From positions 1 through 64,000 of the forward strand of contig CAWFTU010000010.1 in assembly GCA_963818725.1 (NCBI GenBank): a DNA stretch of 64,000 nucleotides. The letters run 5' to 3'. Made by a program: the position numbers and the translations under genes. Below the pieces are notes generated by a model. It was not told where the DNA came from. It was given only the letters and a program-made list of their open reading frames with translations, and did no database searches. Source of the stretch: DATFDN01 sp963818725. Its GTDB lineage: Bacteria; Pseudomonadota; Alphaproteobacteria; Acetobacterales; Acetobacteraceae. Below are positions 59,088 to 64,000 of this stretch, piece after piece (within the stretch, counting starts at the first letter, position 1; each line of letters opens with the position of its first letter).

Positions 59088-60386
59088 ATGAACGACATCT
59101 CGCGCCGTATCGTGCCGCCGCAAGCCCAGCTCCCCGAGGAGCCGCCTCGGCTGCGCCATCGCTCTGGACAGTTCGGTGTGCTCGACATCGGCTCGACTAA
59201 GATCGTGTGCCTGATCGGCCGGATGGAAAGCGACTTCAGCCTGCGCGTGCTGGGCTTCGGTTGGCATCGCGGCAAGGGCGTGCGCGGCGGTGGCATCGTC
59301 GATCTGGATGCGGCTGAGCGGGCGATCCGCGCCGCCGTGGGCCAGGCCGAGGACATGGCGGACACGCGGCTACGCGCGGTGACGGTAAACCTCACGTGCG
59401 GCCAGCCGGAGAGCCGGCTGTTCAACGTGCAGTGGCCGGTTGGCGGCCGCGCGGTGGAGGAGACCGACATTCGTCGCGTCGTGGCCGAGGGAAGGCTGCG
59501 CGCCGAGATCGAAGGGCGCCAGATCATCCATGCCCTGCCGCTCGCCTTCGCCGCCGATTCGACCGAGCGGGTGAGCGATCCGCGCGGCTTGTTCTGCACC
59601 ACGCTCTCGGCCCGGCTGCACGTTGTCGACGCCGCATCCACCGCGCTGCGCACGCTGAGCGCCGCTGTTGCCCGCTGCGACCTCGACATCACCGATCTCG
59701 TGTCGGCGCCGATGGCCTCTGGGCTCGCCGCGCTGGTCGAGGATGAGCGCGAGCTTGGCTGCACGGTGATCGACATGGGCGGCGGCACGACCGGCATAGC
59801 GGTGTTCGCGGAAGGCCAGTTGCTGCACACCGCGCAGCTTCCCGTGGGCGGCGGGCACGTCAGCAACGACCTCGCACGCCTGCTGTCGACTCCGCTCGCG
59901 CACGCCGAGCGGTTGAAAACGCTGTACGGCAACGTGCAGTCTAGCCCGGATGACGAGCGCGAGCTGTTGCCCGTGCCGTTGGTGGGCGAAGAAGAGCACC
60001 AGATCGCCAAGGTGCCGCGCAGCATGGTGGTCAACATCATTCGCCCGCGCATTGAGGAGACGTTCGAGATGATTCGGTCGCGGCTGGACGGGTCCGGCCT
60101 GTCTCGGGCAGCGGGCAACAGGGTGGTGCTGACCGGCGGTGCGTGTCAGCTCGCCGGTGTGCGCGAGCTCGCGGCCCGCATGCTGAACAAGCAAGTTCGG
60201 CTCGGCCGACCGTCGGCCTTGCGGGGACTGCCCGACGCCGCGTCCGGCCCGGCCTTCGCAACCTCTGCCGGATTGCTCGCCTGGGCCGCGGGCCAGGGTC
60301 GAATCATGCACGACATCGACCTCGATCCCGAACGGCCGTCGGGCTTGATCCGGCGCATTGTCAACTTTTTGAAAGACCGAGTGTGA
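59088..60386 (+). CDS. ftsA: Cell-division protein FtsA
   Basis: A 432-residue actin-like protein tethering FtsZ to the membrane. Actin-fold motifs: FGVLDIGSTKIVCLIGRME (phosphate 1), GVRGGGIVDLDAAERAI, the SHS2/1C region, CTVIDMGGGTTGIAVF (phosphate 2) and NRVVLTGGACQLAGVRELAAR (adenosine). The C-terminus GLIRRIVNFLKDRV is an amphipathic membrane-binding helix. ATG 59088. Confidence 0.95.
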   Translation: MNDISRRIVPPQAQLPEEPPRLRHRSGQFGVLDIGSTKIVCLIGRMESDFSLRVLGFGWHRGKGVRGGGIVDLDAAERAIRAAVGQAEDMADTRLRAVTVNLTCGQPESRLFNVQWPVGGRAVEETDIRRVVAEGRLRAEIEGRQIIHALPLAFAADSTERVSDPRGLFCTTLSARLHVVDAASTALRTLSAAVARCDLDITDLVSAPMASGLAALVEDERELGCTVIDMGGGTTGIAVFAEGQLLHTAQLPVGGGHVSNDLARLLSTPLAHAERLKTLYGNVQSSPDDERELLPVPLVGEEEHQIAKVPRSMVVNIIRPRIEETFEMIRSRLDGSGLSRAAGNRVVLTGGACQLAGVRELAARMLNKQVRLGRPSALRGLPDAASGPAFATSAGLLAWAAGQGRIMHDIDLDPERPSGLIRRIVNFLKDRV

Positions 60387-60467
60387 AAGCGATGGCTCGA
60401 CTCGCCGGCTTCCGATTCAATTCGTCTCCGCCTTCCCCGAATCGAAACGTCTGAGGGACAAGGTTCC

Positions 60468-62060
60468 ATGACGCTCAATCTCACCATCCCGCAGCAGACG
60501 CATACGGACTTCACGCCCCGCATCACCGTGATCGGTGTCGGCGGCGGCGGCACCAATGCGGTCGACAACATGATCATGGCGAACCTGCAAGGTGTCGAGT
60601 TCGTGGTGGCGAACACAGACGCGCAGCAGTTGATGCACAGCCGCGCGAACCGCCGCATCCAGCTCGGCCCGCACATCACGCAGGGCCTGGGCGCCGGCGC
60701 AAAGCCCGAGATCGGGCGCGCCGCGGCCGAGGAGGCGGCCGACGAGCTGTACCGGCACCTCGATGGTTGCCACATGGTGTTCGTCACCGCCGGCATGGGC
60801 GGCGGCACGGGGACCGGGGCGGCGCCGGTGATCGCGCGCATGGCGCGCGAGCGCAACATCCTGACTGTCGGCGTGGTGACGAAGCCGTTCTCGTTCGAGG
60901 GCACGCGCCGCGCCCGCGCCGCCGATCAGGGCATCGAGGAGTTGCAGCAATACGTCGACACGCTGATCGTCATCCCGAACCAGAACCTGTTCAGGATGGC
61001 GAATGAGCGCACGACGTGGCGCGAGGCGTTCAAGATGGCCGACCAAGTCCTGTACATGGGCGTGCGCGGCGTCACCGACCTGATGATGGCGCCGGGGCTC
61101 GTGAACCTCGACTTCGCCGATATACGAACGGTGATGGCGGAGATGGGCAAGGCGATGATGGGCACGGGCGAGGCCGAAGGCGAGAACCGCGCCATCCGCG
61201 CCGCCGAGGCGGCGATCAGCAATCCGTTGCTGGAAGACACGTCCATGTCGGGCGCGCGCGGCTTGCTGATCAACATCACCGGCGGCGACGACATGACGCT
61301 GTTCGAAGTCGATCAGGCCGCCAACCGCATTCGCGAGGAGGTGGACGAGGACGCCAACATCATCTTCGGCTCCTCGACGGACGAATCGCTGACCGGGCGG
61401 ATGCGCGTCTCGGTGGTCGCGACCGGGATCGACACGCCCAAGGCCGAGCAACAGCAGCAGGCGCGTCCGCGCCTGGTCGCGGTGGGCGGCAGCGTCGGCG
61501 CGCCGCAGCCGATGGCGATCCAGCCGGGGCTGAGCCATCCGACACAGGCGCAACAACTGGGGCATGGGGTCTACGGGATCCCGGCTCAAGGCCATGGCTA
61601 TCCGGTGCCGGGGCACCCGGCGATGGTCGCCCAACACCCGGCCGCGCTGCGCCCGTCAATGCAAGCGGCGCAACCCGCCGAGCCGAGCATGGAGCAGTTC
61701 GCCATGCACGCCGCCGAGCCGGTGCCGGCCCCGGCGCCCACGCAGGCTCCGGTTCGGCTTGCCCCCCGTCCACAGGCGGCGCGATCGAGCGGGTTGTTCG
61801 CCGAGCCCTCCGCGTCCGGAGGCGCGTCGGCTCCGGGACAGGGGGAGCCGCCGCGGCCCAGCTTGTTCGGCACCGTGACCGGCGTCCTGCTGCGCCGCCG
61901 GGCCGCGCCGCCGCAGCAGGCCGAGTTCGGCGAGGCGCGGATCGAGCCCGTTGTCGCGGCCGAGCCGCGCGCCGAAGCGTCCCCCGCCACGGTGCGTCCG
62001 GTGGCCGGCGAGGAGATGGGCATTGAGATCCCCACCTTCCTGCGCCGGCAGTCGTCCTAG
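60468..62060 (+). CDS. ftsZ: Cell-division GTPase FtsZ
   Basis: This 530-residue tubulin homologue forms the Z ring. GTP-binding domain: VIGVGGGGTNAVDNMI, VVANTDAQQLM, FVTAGMGGGTGTGAAPVIA (tubulin signature) and TVGVVTKPFSFEG. The T7 catalytic loop is GLVNLDFADIRTVM. After about residue 325 comes a 190-residue Gln/Pro/Ala-rich linker, as usual in alphaproteobacteria, ending in the conserved tail GIEIPTFLRRQ that binds FtsA. ATG 60468 follows an 81-bp gap after ftsA, probably holding an extra promoter. Confidence 0.97.
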   Translation: MTLNLTIPQQTHTDFTPRITVIGVGGGGTNAVDNMIMANLQGVEFVVANTDAQQLMHSRANRRIQLGPHITQGLGAGAKPEIGRAAAEEAADELYRHLDGCHMVFVTAGMGGGTGTGAAPVIARMARERNILTVGVVTKPFSFEGTRRARAADQGIEELQQYVDTLIVIPNQNLFRMANERTTWREAFKMADQVLYMGVRGVTDLMMAPGLVNLDFADIRTVMAEMGKAMMGTGEAEGENRAIRAAEAAISNPLLEDTSMSGARGLLINITGGDDMTLFEVDQAANRIREEVDEDANIIFGSSTDESLTGRMRVSVVATGIDTPKAEQQQQARPRLVAVGGSVGAPQPMAIQPGLSHPTQAQQLGHGVYGIPAQGHGYPVPGHPAMVAQHPAALRPSMQAAQPAEPSMEQFAMHAAEPVPAPAPTQAPVRLAPRPQAARSSGLFAEPSASGGASAPGQGEPPRPSLFGTVTGVLLRRRAAPPQQAEFGEARIEPVVAAEPRAEASPATVRPVAGEEMGIEIPTFLRRQSS

Positions 62061-62136
62061 ACCCATGCAACAAAATGTTTCAAGATCAAGCGGCTACGCG
62101 GTAACACTCAGAAACAATGATTGAGTGGCGCTGGTA

Positions 62137-62166
62137 GCGGGCTATCCCCTAACAAGGATGGCCCGC
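62137..62166 (+). terminator. Hairpin between ftsZ and lpxC
   Basis: GCGGGC-T-ATCC pairs with GGAT-G-GCCCGC around an 8-nt loop (one G-T pair). It lies 77 bp after the ftsZ stop and 35 bp before the lpxC start. There is no T-run, so it could be a weak terminator or a leader structure for lpxC. Confidence 0.45.
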
Positions 62167-62200
62167 GTTGCGCGGGGGCCGATTCGATTGGACCAAGACT

Positions 62201-63130
62201 ATGGACGGCTTGCCGCAGCTTTTCTCGCCCACCCTGACTGCATTTCATCAGCGCACGCTCAAGACGTCCATTGCTTGCGTTGGCACGGGCCTGCATTCGG
62301 GCAGGCGTGTCCGGTTGCGCCTATGCCCGGCCCCCAATGGGCACGGGATCGTGTTCCGGCGGACCGACTGCCGGGCCGACGTGCCGGCCCGGTTCGATCA
62401 CGTCAGTGATGCCCAGTTTGCTACAACCCTTGCGTGCCACGATCGTCCCGACATTCGCGTCGCTACGGTCGAGCATCTCCTGGCGGCGCTGGCCGGCTCC
62501 GGCGTGGACAATGCCCTGATCGAGCTGGACGGGCCGGAACTACCGATCCTGGACGGGTCCGCTTCGCCATGGCTGTTCCTGATCGGCTGCGCGGGTTTGG
62601 CCGACCAGCCGGACGCGCCCCGCCAGGTGATCGAGGTGCAGCGCGCCGTGCGCGTGCAAGACGGCGAATCCTGGGCCGAGTTGCTGCCTCCGGGCCCGCA
62701 TGATGGGCTGGAGATGACCGCCTCGATCGACTTCAGCGCTGCGGCGATCGGTCGACAATCCATTTCGCTCCGGCTGACTCAGGAGAGCTTCCGCCACGAA
62801 CTCGCCCGCGCCCGCACTTTCGCGCTGGCCGAAGATGTGGGCGCGCTGCGCGCGGCCGGGCTGGCCCGTGGCGGCACGCTGGAGAACGCCGTCGTTGTCG
62901 ACGGCGCGCGCGTCGTGAACCCGGCCGGGCTCAGGATGGGCGACGAGTTCGTGCGCCACAAGTTGCTGGACGCGGTGGGCGACCTCGCCTTGGCTGGAGC
63001 GCCGCTGCGCGCCCGCTTCCGCGCCCATCGCCCTGGCCACGCTTTGAACAACCGCCTGTTGCGCGCGCTATTCGCGGATCCCACGGGATGGCGGGAGATC
63101 GCGCGCGAGCCGGCCTGCGTGGCGGCATGA
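62201..63130 (+). CDS. lpxC: UDP-3-O-acyl-N-acetylglucosamine deacetylase
   Basis: A 309-residue zinc deacetylase, the committed step of lipid A synthesis. LKTSIACVGTGLHSGRRVRLRL starts domain I; zinc ligand His in VATVEHLLAALAG; LPILDGSASPW; domain II has FVRHKLLDAVGDLAL (His and Asp zinc ligands) and HRPGHALNNRLL (catalytic His). ATG 62201 is favoured; a TTG at 62168 would add 11 residues. Its presence after ftsZ is the usual end of the dcw region in Gram-negative bacteria. Confidence 0.95.
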   Translation: MDGLPQLFSPTLTAFHQRTLKTSIACVGTGLHSGRRVRLRLCPAPNGHGIVFRRTDCRADVPARFDHVSDAQFATTLACHDRPDIRVATVEHLLAALAGSGVDNALIELDGPELPILDGSASPWLFLIGCAGLADQPDAPRQVIEVQRAVRVQDGESWAELLPPGPHDGLEMTASIDFSAAAIGRQSISLRLTQESFRHELARARTFALAEDVGALRAAGLARGGTLENAVVVDGARVVNPAGLRMGDEFVRHKLLDAVGDLALAGAPLRARFRAHRPGHALNNRLLRALFADPTGWREIAREPACVAA

Positions 63131-63137
63131 GCCGCGT

Positions 63138-63285
63138 TGCCTAAGCCCAATACGGTTCACTTTAGTTGTTTGTGCCGCAGGGAGAACCAAGGCGGATGCT
63201 GCATTTTCAATTGGTTGGTATTCGGCCGATAGCTTAAGTGAACAGGATTTTGCCTTAAGTGAACCGTATTGTGCCTAAGCCTCAT
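63138..63285. repeat. MITE-like inverted-repeat element
   Basis: The sequence AATACGGTTCACTT (from 63150) recurs inverted as AAGTGAACCGTATT ending near 63271, and GCCTAAGCC occurs as a direct repeat just outside both ends (63138 and about 63277). There is no coding capacity in the about 110 bp between. This fits a small non-autonomous element with a target duplication, next to a real transposase gene but apparently not its end. Confidence 0.6.
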
Positions 63286-63312
63286 TATAGATCCGGCTGT
63301 CATTATCTTGAA

Positions 63313-64000
63313 TCATGCCGCATAGCGCATGGACTTCTGGCGGAAGAAGCTGCGGACCCGGGCGGGCGACTTGGCCAGCCGACGCATGTGGCTGATGGCG
63401 GCCTGCTTGAGCTGCTGTTTGCTGCGCATTGGCGGCTTGCGGGTGACGTGCCGCTTGAGGTCGGCATTCAGCCCTTCATCCGGATTGAGTTCCGGACTGT
63501 GGGACGGCAGGTAGGAGACCTCGATCTGCGCCTTGTGCCGGGCGAGCCACTCACGCACCACCGCCGAACGGTGCACTGGCAGCCGGTCGAGGATCAGGAA
63601 CACCTTGCGCCCGGCATCACGGATCAGGCGTTGCAGGAAGCCGATCAGCACCGGCGCCTTGATCGCGCCGTCCAGCACCTGCCAGCGCAACTCGCCTCGG
63701 TTGCTGACCGCCGAGATCAGGCCCCGCCCGATGCGGCGCTGGTGGGGCCGCACGACGGGTGTCTTGCCGGGGAGCGCGTAGGAACGACCGCGCACGTCCT
63801 CGGCGCGCAGCCCGGTCTCGTCGCCCCAGAAGATCACCCCACGCGCCCGCCGGGCCCGGGCGACAATCGCTGGATACTCCCGGCGCAGCCAAATCGCGCA
63901 CCGCTGCCGGTTGCTGCCCATGGGCCCGCCGCAGCGGCTTTTGCGCGGTGAAGCCCCAGCGTGCCAGGTGCGTGCCGGTGGTGCGCACCGCCAGGCGCAC
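63313..64000 (-). pseudogene. IS630-family transposase, frameshifted and cut by the window edge
   Basis: The C-terminal catalytic part runs from the right edge to the stop at 63313. Upstream frame: GTHLARWGFTAQKPLRRAHGQQPAAVRD; then near 63890 an extra T shifts to WLRREYPAIVARARR. The catalytic residues lie in VIFWGDETGLRAEDVRG (Asp), KVFLILDRLPVHRS (Asp) and HSPELNPDEGLNADLKR (Glu). The N-terminus is outside the window. It resembles the intact copy at 22500 in family only. The lone extra base could be a sequencing error. Confidence 0.85.

Overview
The window is GC-rich DNA from an alphaproteobacterium, most likely Rhodospirillales/Acetobacteraceae-like. This rests on four things: a complete alphaproteobacterial division and cell-wall (dcw) cluster running into ftsZ and lpxC, a class A RNase P RNA gene directly upstream of mraZ, an NDUFS4-type complex I accessory gene, and a CO-dehydrogenase-type (cox) accessory cluster. 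The assignment comes from gene content and order only.

Layout. 1-4.4 kb: two neighbouring AraC-family regulator genes, each interrupted by an insertion sequence (ISAs1-like and IS630-like) and each also frameshifted. 4.5-11.0 kb: tRNA-Arg(UCU), then a cupin gene and a four-gene acyl-phosphate/fatty-acid cluster (DUF3141 PhaC-like protein, phosphate acyltransferase, FabI, acetate kinase). This stretch is closed on the right by two truncated copies of the 5' half of the same tRNA, so it looks like an inserted island. 11.0-15.4 kb: minus-strand housekeeping genes (antiporter, PrpB, histone-deacetylase-like, DUF192, tRNA-Pro, NDUFS4-like). 15.4-34.7 kb: cox accessory genes coxG and coxD, then coxE, two XdhC/CoxI genes, a molybdenum-cofactor enzyme and a conserved unknown, followed by chaA. 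Between coxD and coxE lies about 11.8 kb of accessory DNA: two nearly identical IS110/IS1111 copies in inverted orientation, an IS3 element, an IS630 element, a nonsense-mutated IS110, a three-gene ATP-grasp operon, and a partial tandem duplication of vapB-vapC-coxE. 35-42.5 kb: an EndoU nuclease toxin with a MafI-like immunity gene, a fused hydantoinase/5-oxoprolinase, an NTF2-like secreted protein, a TerB-DnaJ protein, an amidase and rnpB. 43.2-63.1 kb: mraZ-rsmH-ftsL-ftsI-murE-murF-mraY-murD-ftsW-murG-murC-murB-ddl-ftsQ-ftsA-ftsZ-lpxC. Most genes from rsmH to ftsQ overlap by 1-4 bases, so peptidoglycan precursor synthesis and septum assembly are probably co-transcribed. The right edge holds an inverted-repeat mini-element and part of another IS630 transposase.

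The most interesting unit is the minus-strand operon at 18.7-20.9 kb. A 161-residue Lys/Glu peptide carries five 9-residue KEKPEKFEH-type repeats. It is followed after 10 bp by an ATP-grasp-like protein that has lost the catalytic Glu/Asn motif, and then with an ATGA overlap by an intact ATP-grasp ligase. The arrangement resembles a ribosomally made, post-translationally modified peptide system (graspetide-like), with the unusual addition of a degenerate ATP-grasp partner. It sits between the inverted IS110 copies, and an IS3 element has landed about 25 bp upstream of the peptide start codon.

Caution: single-base indels break several genes that should be intact, including mraZ, murF and murG. 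These are more likely sequencing or assembly errors than real lesions. The breaks in the IS-rich left half are a mixture: IS insertions, a nonsense codon and an apparent 8-base deletion look genuine.
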